This document shows positions 43,835 to 54,284 of a stretch of 64,000 nucleotides of DNA, in pieces. The translations under genes were made by a program, and so were the position numbers. The stretch covers positions 10,623,816-10,687,815 of the forward strand of contig OY294052.1 in NCBI GenBank assembly GCA_958510825.1. The letters are read 5' to 3'. The stretch is from Brachypterus glaber. Taxonomy: Eukaryota > Arthropoda > Insecta > Coleoptera > Kateretidae. The first letter of the stretch is position 1. Each line of letters opens with the position of its first letter. Below the pieces are notes generated by a model, which was not told where the DNA came from, made no database searches, and was given only the letters and a program-made list of their open reading frames with translations.

Positions 43835-44292
43835 TTTTTCTATTTTGCGACTCTTATAAGCTCATAATCACACGCATTTTGCGTGTTCTTACAGGCCCAT
43901 AAGAGGTCTCTACTTTTTTTTCTTTTGGGTTGGCAACAGACAAAAGTCTATCTCTTGACGTTTGCCGTGCAATTGTAAACGTCGGTTTGGCTTGGTTACT
44001 TGCAGTGGAAAAGAGAAGAAATGATTATAAAATATATCAAAATAATATTCGTTCTTAGAATTTTAAACATTGCGAAAACTGTAATGCCAATTCGAAACAA
44101 AAATCCCTAAATCAGTCATAAATTTAAATGTAAGTTTTTTAAAATTTTAGAGCAAAATAAAAAAATTGTATAAAGCACTCGTTTCATAACACGTTTTTAG
44201 CGCACTAGTACTATAGAAAACTCACGGCTCGTTTTATAAATTTGTATTCGTGCGCTAAAAATGTTATGAAACTAGTACTTTAATATACTATA
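43835..44292 (-). mobile_element. family G hairpin-ended element, 458-bp copy
   Basis: Complement of the 33458 copy, with both hairpins present: CGACTCTTATAAGCTCATAA near 43849 and the long hairpin at 44178-44280 with tip CACGGCTCG. It ends TTTAATATACTAT. A segment near 43985 (including the GAATTTTCTACAAAATTTTG block of other copies) is deleted. Confidence 0.75.
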
Positions 44293-44534
44293 ATATGACT
44301 TGTGTATACAAACAGTAGATATATCTACATATGTACATGTATAGGTTTTCTAACCTCGAACAATATATGATCGTAAAAGTTTAAAGCTAAATTGACCTCA
44401 GTAAAACATTATTAATTATCAATAATCAATTAATAATTACAATACATACCAATAGAAGAACTAAATCAAAGGCATTATTTTAGGGGAGCGCACGCCATCT
44501 GTACATTGGTCCACTGAATGGTTTTAGTGTTTAT

Positions 44535-44790
44535 AGTTATTTATGGTACTAGTGGGTATATTGCCCGTAAGAAAATTAACCTGCGAGGCGTATCCAATAA
44601 ATAGCTTAGGAATTCATATTTTTATTAAAAATGACATTTACAAGAAAATAATTTGACAAGTGACAGTTGAGTGTGTAAAATAAATAATTATCCACTCAAT
44701 AAAGTAAAAGCCACGCTGGGGTTATTATTGAGTTTAACTATTTAAAATAAAGCTGGTAATTGTCTTATTATCTGTATGTTTTGGATAAAA
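44535..44790 (+). mobile_element. family H hairpin-ended element, copy with deleted left hairpin arm
   Basis: Starts AGTTATTTATGGTACTAG like other H copies. The left hairpin loses its second arm: GAAAATTAACCTGCGAGGCG joins directly to TATCCAATAAATAGC. The right hairpin GAGTGTGTAA / TTATCCACTC is kept. It ends four bases before a family G copy. Confidence 0.75.
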
Positions 44791-44794
44791 TATA

Positions 44795-45249
44795 TTTTTT
44801 CTATTTTGCGACTCTTATAAGCTCATAATCACATGCATTTTGCGCGTTCTTATAGGCCCATAAGAGGTCTGTACTTTTTGTTCTTTTGGGTTGGCAACAG
44901 ACCTGGCCTATCGATTGACGTTTTCCGTTCAAATGTCAATGTCGCTCTAAAGTTGAATTTTCTACAAAATTTTGTGTTTAGGTTATTTTTACCATGTTAA
45001 AATTGTGGCTTAGTTAATTGCAGTAAAAAAGAGAAGAGATGACTATAAAATATATCAAAATATCATTTGTTCTTAGAATTTTAAACATGGTGTAAACTGT
45101 AATGCCAATCCAAAACAAAAATCCCTAAATCAGTCATCAATTTAAATGTAAGTTTTTTTAAATTTTAGAGCAAAATAGAAAAAATTGTATAAACTTGTAC
45201 TCGTGCGCTAAAAACGTATGTTATGAAACTAGTACTTTAATATACTATT
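44795..45249 (-). mobile_element. family G hairpin-ended element, copy with deleted left hairpin arm
   Basis: Complement of the 33458 copy over its middle. The long hairpin has lost one arm and its tip: AAAATTGTATAAAC runs straight into TTGTACTCGTGCGCTAAAAA. It ends AGTACTTTAATATACTATT. Confidence 0.75.
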
Positions 45250-45335
45250 ATTTATTCCTATTCAACACTAATACACAAGACCGAAAATTGACCGAAAAAT
45301 TAAAAACAAAATAAATATAATCTAATTTATTTTAA

Positions 45336-45668
45336 CCCTTGAAGGACGGATTTTTTACGACTATTTGCCTCCCAGACGACGAAAATTGCAGGACTGGGCG
45401 GACGGTTGACGGATATTGCAAATAAAACACATACGAAATAGTTTAAATGGTTTAATTTTATTAAGAAAAAGCATACCCCAACCTAAATTAAAAAATTTAT
45501 ATGGTATGATAATTATCATAATGATTAAAATCATTGAAACAAGGAACGATGCACAAACCCACCTCACAGTCCAAGAACAACGTTAGACATCATGTCGAAT
45601 ATATCCTACAGTCGTCTGTGACCTAAGTTATGTACTGTCGGATATATCCGTCAACCGTCCTTAAAGGG
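45336..45668. mobile_element. 333-bp piggyBac-like element flanked by TTAA and TCAA
   Basis: The left end CCCTTGAAGGACGG pairs with CCGTCCTTAAAGGG at the right. TTAA precedes the left end (45332-45335), and TCAA follows the right end (45669-45672), one change from TTAA. GGACGGTTGACGGATAT also occurs inside and pairs with the right end. No transposase. Confidence 0.65.
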
Positions 45669-45680
45669 TCAATATAATAA

Positions 45681-45722
45681 AATTTATTTGAATTCTCCGA
45701 ATTCGGAGAATTCAAATAAATT
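45681..45722. repeat. 42-bp perfect palindrome
   Basis: All 42 bases are self-complementary, with half-site AATTTATTTGAATTCTCCGAA less its final A. There is no loop. It lies 9 bp beyond the piggyBac-like element. Confidence 0.85.
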
Positions 45723-46699
45723 CGCGAAGAAAGAAGTAAGTATTAACAAAATGTCTGTCTGTTCTTGCACCAAACGATCCAAGATCTTTGTAGTTTGCAT
45801 TACGTCTAATATGGTTAAAATTGAGGTGGGACAAGGGAAGCAAAAAAGCCATTGAAAAATATATCCACCTTTCAAAATAGGCTATACGTTTCTTTTTCTA
45901 TAGTAAGCGAGAAGGCATCATAACCAAGCCCTAAACATGGCTTCAAGAGTCTGCTAAAGTATTCTATAAATAATAGAAAGAAGAAAACGAGTTAAGATTA
46001 TGTGCTTAAGTACTCCGATTCATAAATAGGGCTTTAATAGCCACCAATATAATTATCCACCCGTTCATTTAATAACGTTATTACAATTGTTCGCAGTTGA
46101 ATTGACACTAGAGACCGGGGGCTGTTGAAATTAAATTCGTGGGTCTGTCAGACTCCACATCAGTAGCTACGGGTTTAAAAGGAAACAACTGAAAGAATGA
46201 ACAGTAAGTAAAAAAATGTTCTTTTTTTATTTCTCTAGCATAACTTTATAGGTTTGAAGCCTGTTAATTATAGATAGCGAGTATTAGTAAATTTAGATAA
46301 ATCTAAACTTATAACTTTAGTAAACGATACAAGTCCAACCCCTTCAGCGCTTTATTAGCAAGAATGGCATGAACTTCGTAATTAAAAAATGGTCCAAGGT
46401 ACAGTCCTTTCCCCTAGTAAATCCGGCACGTATTTTTATCTCGGGCTTCTTTGGGAGTCATGCTCTATTTAATACGTATCTGTGTCTGTAAGGTGGAATA
46501 AAATCAATAATTTTTTTAATTTACATTGTTTTATAAATTTTATTATTTATATAGCCTGGATAAATGGGCAAGTTTTGCTCAAAGGTACATTTGATCATAA
46601 AATTTTTATAATTGTTCTGTAACAAAAAATAAATAAAAAGTATGGCGGCATATATTTAGGTCAATAAAATATAATAATTATAATTTTTAGACAGTAATA
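45723..46699. other. unassigned stretch, possible 5' exon near 46100-46202
   Basis: A GTCTGTCTG tract lies at 45752. A GC-richer patch at 46100-46200 ends AAAGAATGAACA followed by GTAAGTAA, a good 5' splice consensus, with CATCAGTAG (initiator-like) about 40 bp upstream of the ATG. This could be a first exon encoding Met-Asn plus one base, but nothing downstream confirms it. Confidence 0.2.
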
Positions 46700-47363
46700 T
46701 ACAGTGCATGTCTAAAGTCTGCCTCCCCCTTTAAGCTTTGAACGGCTCAAGATATTAACTTAAAATTCAGAACAGGTAAATAACATAACCCAAATAATTT
46801 TTTGGTATATATTTTGTATATGTTTAGGAGCAGCAACGAAGGCAAGAAGGCAGGGGGATATTTAAATGGAAAGGGGGTCGTGTGATACATCATGATGTAT
46901 CACACGATATCATTAGCTTACTTAATTTACTTTCTGACCATATAACTTTTAAAAAATGTTTTTTGAAGGTGTTGTTTTAATTTTTTTTGTCCAAAAATGC
47001 GATCTTCTTGGATTTTTTTTTAATTTTTATTTATATGATTAATAATTAGTTTTAAAGTATAATTTACGTTTTTGCATCATAATATTATTCGTTAAACCAA
47101 AATTGTTTATTAAGTAATTTTGACGCACTTTTGACCCCTAAAAAAAAATTTTTGAAAAAAAAAATAAAAAATATACTTATGGTCGGTAGAGAATTTTATG
47201 AGCTTTAAAATAATGTATCACACAACACTATCTATTAAAAAAAATCCTCCTTGCCCCCTGTCTCCATTGTGTCCCACAAGCATATGATATTCATACTAAA
47301 AAATTATTTGGGTTATGTTATTTAAGCCGTTCAAAAGTTTCGACACTTTTGACAAGCTCTGTA
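46700..47363. mobile_element. family F foldback, diverged full-length copy
   Basis: Begins TACAGTGCATGTCTAAAGTC and ends GACAAGCTCTGTA. It keeps GGAAAGGGGGTCGTGTGATA and, near 47200, AGAATTTTATGAGCTTTAAA. A small palindrome (GATACATCATGATGTATC) has arisen at about 46882. It is more diverged than 31901-32632. Confidence 0.75.
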
Positions 47364-48035
47364 AAATATTTTCACCAATTTACATTTCTGTGGGTTCGAA
47401 TAAGGTAAATTTTCTCAAACTCCACCCTAATCCACACATTCTTTTTTAAAGGACTCCAGTTGACTCGCAGGAAAAAGAAAGATTTGTATCTACACATGCT
47501 CTCGGATAAATTTAAACATTCCTGATGCTTGTCAAGGATAGGAATTTTAAATTATCGTGTTTTATGTTAATATGACATTGGTATTGTTATTATTCTTATT
47601 TTTATATGTATCACATATTAAAAAAAAAGAAATACATTAAACATATGTGTAATTAATTGTTAGGAATTAATTTTTAAACAAATCTTCAATCTTTATTCAA
47701 TTAAAGAATAAAATAAAAAAATCGGCAATTTTTTTTTTAACTTTCAGTTCAAGAATTTATACAGCAAATACAACAATAATTAATAAACATTTATTTTTAA
47801 ACAAACTTCTTAGGTAAATACAAGTGTTAAATAATAATTTCTTAAAATACCTCACACCATAATAAAGGTTTGTAAATATTATAAAGTTTATAAACATTAA
47901 ACCCACGCAATTTTATAAAAATATGCAGAATTAGATCATTTTAATGTTAGTAATATGATTATAGTCCAGTCAAATAATAAATGTGGATAGTAACAGCACA
48001 CTCCTGTTAGTTTTTCACCGGGTGATAAATTAAAC
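47364..48035. other. unassigned stretch
   Basis: No gene recognised. A GTATTGTTATTATTCTTATT run near 47580 could be an old LINE tail. Confidence 0.35.
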
Positions 48036-48325
48036 AAGCAAAACATTTAGAAAAAGCGATAAGTACCACAAGGCTCAATAATGGGACCACTACTTTTTAT
48101 AATTGTTTATAATAGATCCAATAACAAACAATTCTTCTGAAATCTAACAAACCGAACAACAATATTATTATATTAATAAGCAAAACATTTAGAAAAAGCG
48201 ATAAGTACCACAAGGCTCAATAATGGGACCACTACTTTTTATAATTGTTTATAATAGATCCAATAGCAAACAATTCTTCTGGAATCTAACAAACCGAACA
48301 ACAATATTAAATTAAATAAGCAAAA
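48036..48325 (+). pseudogene. tandemly duplicated LINE RT motif fragment (141-bp units)
   Basis: Two nearly identical units begin GCAAAACATTTAGAAAAAGC at 48038 and 48180, and the start of a third (GCAAAAC) lies at 48320. Each encodes VPQGSIMGPLLFIIVYNR, matching RT motif B of non-LTR elements (GxPQGSxxGPxLF), with a stop directly before. Only a few differences separate the units, so the duplication is recent although the source LINE was already dead. Confidence 0.7.
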
Positions 48326-49072
48326 CAAGTACTAATTAAAAAAGACAATTAAAATGTTAGCAAGTACCATGGCTATTGATCTATGTTCGCGATAATGAAA
48401 CTATGTCGAAAAATGTTCTCTCAACATCATTACTACCAGATGGTAATTTATTGTACCATCATGGTGCTACCATGTTTATACGATTAAAGTGTTATTTTAT
48501 AAATAATGCCTTACACATTGAACTGTCTTCTGAGATGCATTAGTATCCCAAAGGCATCAGCTCGTATAATTTTACATCAACACACATAACAATAACTTCA
48601 TCCAACAAAAATGGTTTATTTAGGCGTATTTTGTTTTATTAAGAAAATTATATGAAAATTATATTCAGTACGTACGTTAAAATTTTTTCTTAAAACAAAA
48701 TAAAATGTTTTAAATTAATTATTATTTAGGTATTTATTTGGATTATTTTCCATTAAAATATGAAACGATAAAAGAAAAAGATGTTATATTGTCATATATA
48801 ATTACACAAGAGAATTATGCGGGAAAAATTTGCTGTTTTCATGAAAATTTGCTGTCTGGAAATAATTACGACCGGGGCGATGCCCTTGGAGTAATTATTT
48901 CATTTGACAGAAAATTTCAATGAAAACTGTGATTTTTTTCCGATAATTCGAAGAATCATGTGTAATTCGGAAGATTATTTTTTTAACGATTTATAATTTC
49001 AAACCAACTTTTATATTTTTTTCATCGCAAATTGATGTAAATTGTTTTATTACTTACCTTAATATTTTTACG
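48326..49072. other. unassigned stretch
   Basis: The translation AIDLCSR near 48370 is too weak to call RT. The frame at 48738-48923 has no recognisable domain. No supported gene. Confidence 0.35.
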
Positions 49073-49481
49073 GGCATATTCTTTGATTTGGTTAATTTAA
49101 TTAAATTCTCAACTGCTAAAATAAAACCTTTTTATCCATTTTTAAATTGCAAATTATAGTTCTGTCAATAGTTTAGTCACTTACTGCAGTACTGACTAGC
49201 GCGGTACTGCGCTAGGCTTGCAAGCATATTCATAAAAGTTAACCTATAAAAACTGTCATTACATTTTATAAAAGGAATATTTAATTATTAATTAGGTTTA
49301 GGTATGAAATCTTGTTGTAAAAAAGAAATACTGAAAAACAAAATACTACAGCGATTCTCACTAGAATTTTCTACAGTAGAAAATTCCCAATATAGCTATA
49401 ATATGATTGGACAGAAACACGTGGCCAGAAATATTGTTAAATGATTGGTTGATAAAAACGTTAAAAAATAATCAAAGAAAT
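49073..49481 (+). repeat. family L dispersed repeat, uninterrupted copy (empty site)
   Basis: Matches 56817-57092 joined to 59473-59668: GGCATATTCTTTGATTTGG, TCAGTACTGACTAGCGCGG-like, GTATGAAATCTTGTTGTAAA, CTACAGCGATTCTCACTAGA and GTTAAATGATTGGTTGATAA. A small hairpin, CTAGCGC / GCGCTAG, lies near 49197-49216. At about 49273-49288 it shows the uninterrupted target TTTAATTATTAATTAG. Confidence 0.85.
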
Positions 49482-50088
49482 TATATTATTGACTTAAAAG
49501 TTCAAGTTTAAGTTTATAGTAGTTACTATTTATTAAATTAAAGGGCGAGCCTGCTATTTCTATAAAACGATTTTGTGAAATTATAATTAAATTATGTCGA
49601 ACTAACACGGCAGTATGTCACAATAGTTGTTGCACGGGGGTTGCGAAAAATATTAATACCTCATTAAAATAAAGAAAAAGATAGAATTGTGGTTTTTTTA
49701 AAATAAACGAAAAAAGCGCGAAGCGTTAAAGACATGATTTTTTGACGTTTCGAGAAAAAATGAGTGCAAAATGTTTTAGTTATACAGTTTTCTCTGAATT
49801 TTGTAAAATTCCACTGTGAAGCCTTGGCTAGATTTTACAAGGTGTGCGTGCAAAAAAAAACAAGGAAATTTTTATCAAAAATTATAGATACTTTCAAATA
49901 TATTTTATTGTATTTTTTATAAAAGTAATAGTATGTAACCCGTTCTATTTTTTTAATAATAAAAATTGAAGGTCGCCTTTCTGTAATCCAATTAATTATT
50001 AAATTATTTTTTATGTTTGAATTACATTAGGTCTATAGGCTTTTAAGAATATTTTTTACGGTTGGTTAGTTAGATTAAAAATTATACA
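49482..50088. other. unassigned stretch
   Basis: No feature recognised. Confidence 0.4.
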
Positions 50089-50330
50089 AAATATTATGAA
50101 GCTGAAGTTTGCAACGTTTTTTTGCATCGAAAATTCAAATAGTATATTAAAGCACTTATTCCATAACACCTTTTTAGCGCACTAGTACTTTATAAAACTC
50201 GCCGCAAGCGGCTTGTTTTCTAAACTTTACTCGTGCGCTAAAAAGGTATGTTATGAAACTAATACTGTAATATACTATTTGAATTTTCGTTGCAAAAAAA
50301 CGTTGCAAACTTCAGCTTTATAAAATATTA
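50089..50330. mobile_element. 242-bp hairpin with a family G-type hairpin at its centre
   Basis: Outer arms AGCTGAAGTTTGCAACGTTT and CGAAAATTCAAATAGTATATT pair with their complements on the right. The centre (50148-50274) is a solo family G left hairpin (CATAACACCTTTTTAGCGCA, tip CGCCGCAAGCGGC) with AATAGTATATTA at both of its ends. Confidence 0.75.
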
Positions 50331-50442
50331 CATTACTGAGTACTAGGTACTCATCTTTTTTAAAAAAGTTGTCACTTTCACACGTATGTACCGAACGTAA
50401 AACAAAAGGCATCTCCGTCCCGAAAAAATACTTTCGGTCAGG
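50331..50442. other. short unassigned interval
   Basis: Nothing recognised. Confidence 0.35.
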
Positions 50443-51030
50443 GCCATAGTGAAGAAGATTTCGTGTGGGGGGGAGGTCAAAGATGACAACTTTTCTAGCC
50501 TAAAAATACGACTTTTTCCTTTTTTTTCGACAAAAGAGTTAATGACTAAAACAAACATTTCGTGAAATATGCAACTTTTGTATTTGAATCCGTGAAATAT
50601 GCAACTTTTTCCTTCGACAAAAGTTAATGACCAGTAGTCGGCGTAAACTCAGTTATGACTCATCAACGTTCGATTTTTATTTTAAGAATACGAAATTTTT
50701 TAATTTTTATAAATCGATAACTTTTTTCCCACCTTACTCGTTTAAATGGAATCATTAAAAAAAATCAAGATAAAAAGAAATAAAAATGTAAATATTTAAA
50801 ACCCTTTCGTGAAATATACAACTTTTGTATTTGAATCCATGAAATGTGCGACTTTTTTCTCTATAAAAAATGGAAGATTTTTCTTCGACAAAAAAGTTAA
50901 TACTTAAAAAAAAGGTCCTCTTTCGTTGAAATATGCAATTTTTGTATTTAAATCCATGAAATATGCAACATTTTTCTCCCCACCCTTTCGGAAATATGCA
51001 ACTTTTTTGATTTCAAGATAGCTACGGCCC
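50443..51030 (+). repeat. irregular repeats of TTTCGTGAAATATGCAACTT
   Basis: The pair GTGAAATATGCAACTTTTGT then TATTTGAATCCNTGAAATATG occurs near 50560, 50805 and 50930, with AAAGTTAAT blocks between. Outer GGGCCATAG (50443) and CTACGGCCC (about 51023) are near-inverted and may be termini. No gene. Confidence 0.55.
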
Positions 51031-51349
51031 ATATATTGATACACAATTTAAATGATAAACATTTTATTAATATCAATAAATTAAGAGATAGTAACATAAC
51101 CTCAAAAACTATAAGAAACAATTTTTATTGTCAATTTTGACGCACCATCTTTATAGTGGTACTCTAATAACATTGTGTAAGTCATGTCCGAAACGAAACT
51201 AGTTTCGTAGTAGTAAGTAGTAATACTACTTCGCTTGACTTGTCTTTTTGCGAGCTTCGTACCTTCTCTCGCAAAACAGACTCCATCTGAAAAGATGTTC
51301 TTCTGCCTTGGGACGTAAATAACTATAGATTAATTCATAGGGCAGACGA
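51031..51349. other. unassigned stretch
   Basis: No feature recognised. Confidence 0.35.
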
Positions 51350-51565
51350 AAAACAAGCCTTAACCTCTTCAGGGACGAATTGTTTGCTGAATTTAATTTA
51401 GTAGCAAAAGTTAAAAATGCTTTTTATTGTCAAAACAACTAAACAAGTGAAGATGTGCGAATCTTGCGTCATTGGATGTGGCTTTTGATTGGAAACAAAG
51501 CAAATGGCAACAGCTATAGCTACTGAGTAATAAGAAATTCGGTGAAATTAGTTTTGCGGAATTTA
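51350..51565 (+). repeat. dispersed repeat family N, copy 2
   Basis: Complement of 14465-14690; shared blocks CCTTAACCTCTT, AAGATGTGCGAATCTTG and ACAAAGCAAATGGCAAC. It lies directly left of a family F copy. Confidence 0.6.
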
Positions 51566-51591
51566 TTTTTAAACGTACACATACAGTGCGG

Positions 51592-52005
51592 TCCTAAAGT
51601 CACCCACCCTTTTAACTTTTGAACGAGTTGAGATATCGACTTCAAATTTAGAACTCTTAAATAAGACAACTTAAACTATCTTTTAGCATATATTTGATAT
51701 TTTCAGCTCTTAAAATGTGAGCAGGGGGCATGGCGGTCCAAATGTCACCCCCCACTCTTAACTTTTGAACCAGTTGAGATCTCGACTTCAAATTTGGAAC
51801 TTTTAAATAAGATAACTTAAACTATCTTTTAGCATATATTTAATACTTTCAGCTCTTAAAATGTGGGCAGGGGGGCATGGGGGCACATTTTTTAAATGGA
51901 AAGGGGGGTCGTGTAATACATCATTTTAAAGCCTATAAAATTCTCCATTTAACTCCATATTTTTAAATAAAAAAAAATTGGGTTTAAAATGGGTTTGTAT
52001 TAATG
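51592..52005 (+). repeat. family F foldback, left arm with internal tandem duplication
   Basis: Begins TACAGTGCGGTCCTAAAGTC. The first 135 bp (terminus to GAGCAGGGGGCATGG) are repeated from 51733 (GCGGTCCAAATGTCACCCCC). The second unit continues into GGGGTCGTGTAATACATCAT. The right arm is missing. Confidence 0.8.
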
Positions 52006-52478
52006 TCAAAATTCATAGTGTAGAAGAAAAACAAGCCTTAAATAGTGACAGTATCTGCAGCAGCACTGAAGTAAGTTAACGCCTAGCCTAAAAAGTAACT
52101 AAATAGTTGCCTGGATATATATTTCTGCAAATCGGAGCAACAAAAACTGTAAATAAAGTAAAATACATAAAAATCTAAATTTTGACCTTTAATGACCCTC
52201 AAGTGTCACTGAAATATTTTGAATTAGATTTTAGGAAATTTATGGTAACAATCGTTTGGTATGTACAAATTCATTCATCCAAGGCCGGACCTGGACGATA
52301 CGCATATAATATATCATATTGCCTTGAATAAATAAATAAAATGCTCATTAAATATATCATTTCTTCAGATTTGTGCGTAATGTTGAATTAAGGAATTATA
52401 ATTATACCAAAATATGATTTAAGTGGATAATTTAAAAATCCATAATAAATAATATTCAATTTAATCCTTCCGCTCTCG
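52006..52478. other. unassigned stretch
   Basis: A TTGAATAAATAAATAAAATG tail-like run near 52323. No gene recognised. Confidence 0.35.
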
Positions 52479-52947
52479 ATGAGCCAAAGAAGCAATGGAG
52501 GGCGGTCGACGGTTGCCGGCAAGCTAGGGACTTCCTGGCTGGCCCAAGCAAATCAAAGACCGACTGGTTGCTGGAAAAAGGAAGAACTCAGACAACTTGT
52601 AGGGGTCCTCACGGGCCACTGCAAGCTAAGGAAGCACCTGGCAACAATGCGGATTCTAGAGAGTCCGCTATGCCCAGGTGCGGAGAGGATGAAACATCCT
52701 TTCATTACTTAGCCGAGTGTGTCAGATGCGACAGGATCAGGTTGCAAGTCTTTGAAACTCAAAGATTCAACCAAGAGGAACTAAGAGATCTCCCCTGGGC
52801 CAATATCCTGACCTTTATTGAAAGGACGGGCAGGTTCAAGGAGGACTCAAATTAGTAAATGGCTGGGATTGCCTGGGGTGACAAAAAGGGCCAGAAATGG
52901 CCCAGTTGTCCGGCTTTGGTCAACCCAAAAATTTACTACTACTACTA
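52479..52947 (+). pseudogene. C-terminal part of a LINE ORF2, frameshifted, with 3' tail
   Basis: Two overlapping frames join into one protein end. The first reads LRQLVGVLTGHCKLRKHLAT, the second CGEDETSFHYLAECVRCDR. Combined, the pattern LTGHxxLxxHLxxM ... CPxCGxxETxxHxxxxC is that of the RNase H-linked C-terminal region and CCHC-like motif of several insect LINE clades. The frameshift lies near 52670-52680. The frame ends with TAG at 52852-52854. A short 3' UTR ends in a TAC run (52933-52947) that abuts mariner sequence. GC content is clearly higher than the neighbourhood, suggesting a fairly recent insertion. The RT domain is absent through 5' truncation. Confidence 0.7.
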
Positions 52948-52948
52948 T

Positions 52949-53332
52949 CCTTCTTCCTTTTCTTGGCCGGTTTGGCAATTTGTGGCCTAACGTTGCCACC
53001 CAGAAGAATAAGCTTATCGTGTCTATCATCCCATTCTGGCCGTTTTTCCTTGAAAGCCCGATTCAAATGTGTTTGCAGTCGGTAACGATCCCCTGTGAAT
53101 CTTTGTCCAATAATTCTTGCAGTTGTGCGTCTTCGAATTTTTTCGATGCGCCTTCGCGTTCTTTATCACATGACATTTAGAAATCGCCGAAACCACTCTT
53201 TGCAAGTTGTATTCGACTGAGCGTGATCACCGTAAATATTAACTAGTATGTGATGCCTTTCAGCAGCACTTTTCTATGAAATATGAAGTAAAATTTCCCG
53301 AAAATACTGCTTTTTGGGTCAAATTTTGGCAT
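52949..53332 (-). pseudogene. mariner-family transposase, internally deleted and frameshifted
   Basis: From the ATG at 53332 the minus strand reads MPKFDPK, then in shifted frame QYFREILLHIS, a stop, and KSAAERHHILVNIYGDHAQS, NTTCKEWFRRF. After another shift come KEREGASKKFEDAQLQELLD, then directly GDRYRLQTHLNRAFKEKRPE, WDDRHDKLILLGGNVRPQIA and KPAKK. This is the order of a mariner transposase: N-terminal helix-turn-helix, linker, then the region around the second catalytic Asp. The stretch between the linker and GDRYR, including the first catalytic Asp, is deleted. The second catalytic Asp position (HDN in active relatives) reads GGN. It ends at the TAC tail of the inserted LINE. Non-functional. 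Confidence 0.8.
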
Positions 53333-53360
53333 TTTCGATGCGAAATAGTTATTTTTGTAA

Positions 53361-53450
53361 TAAGAGCGCAAAATGACTGATTTCTGCTGAGCGTGAAATT
53401 TGCTGATCGAGGCGTCTAGCCGAAAGCAGAAATTACATTTTGCGCTCTTA
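53361..53450. mobile_element. 90-bp MITE with TAAGAGCGCAAAATG ends
   Basis: TAAGAGCGCAAAATG and TTTCTGCT at the left pair with AGCAGAAAT and CATTTTGCGCTCTTA at the right. The flanks TAA and ATA are compatible with TA target sites. It lies just upstream of the mariner start. Confidence 0.65.
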
Positions 53451-53451
53451 A

Positions 53452-54053
53452 TACAAACAACATTTTTTCTACGATCTAAAATAAATAAATTAATTTCAGA
53501 CAGTAAGTTACCTTACAAGGCCGCAGCACTCGAGTACAATTTTCTGCAAATCTGTTGGTGTAAAAGTAAAATCCTAAACACAGTAACTCTCCATCATTTT
53601 AATGAAATTTCATTACATTGTGATATTAACTTTTCTAGTTAAGGATCTATTGTTAACTTTATTTAATGTATTATTTGAATGTCCTGTTAGTTTGTACTGT
53701 TGGGCAATAAACGTTATTATTATTATTATAATTCCTTCGTAACAACAAATATATAGCACATAAATATTTAGCACACGAAATTAAGATTTGATTCAAAATA
53801 AATAATAATTTCATTTTAAAAAAATGGCGGACCAATATCTCGTCGCATATAACTGAGAGCCGTTTTACGACTGACATGCTGGTTGCCTACACTGTGCGCG
53901 CGAAAAAAATCACTTTTCTGCTTGCTGTCATGGTAACGAGCAGAAAAGTAAAATACTAAGAAATAGGTTATTCTGAAGTCTGAAAACTTCATTTGTTTTT
54001 GTAAAAATGTTAACTTTTCTATTAGATCGTAGAAAAAAATATTTTTGTTTACG
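53452..54053. mobile_element. 602-bp element with 28-bp inverted ends; LINE-like tail inside
   Basis: ACAAACAACATTTTTTCTAC and GATCTAA at the left pair with TTAGATC and GTAGAAAAAAATATTTTTGT at the right. Inside, CTGTTGGGCAATAAACG followed by an ATT run (53714-53731) looks like a LINE 3' end, and CACTTTTCTGCT / AGCAGAAAAGT (53909-53950) forms a hairpin. Confidence 0.5.
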
Positions 54054-54284
54054 CTCGAAACATCTTCCAATCATCTATTCAAAAAGTACAGAAACTTCAC
54101 CAAATATACAATTAGTATCACTAACAACACCTTTTTGAAAAGGGCGGAAACTTATTCTCATACTCAGTAAGTATAAAGTATAATTATACCTACAAGTCAT
54201 TTAATAAAAAAGTGTACCACACATGAGGAAACTATCCCAAAAGCGTCTAATTTATTATTAGATCTTTACTTAGAACATCGTCTT
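54054..54284. other. unassigned interval
   Basis: No feature recognised. Confidence 0.35.

Noticed and set aside
45684..45875. 63-codon minus-strand frame with QTDILLILTSFFANL
   Set aside because: Its C-terminal part is a translation of the 42-bp palindrome and a GTCTGTCTG tract, so it is repeat-derived.
48738..48923. 61-codon frame as a small gene
   Set aside because: No recognisable domain, no close start signal, and AT-driven composition.
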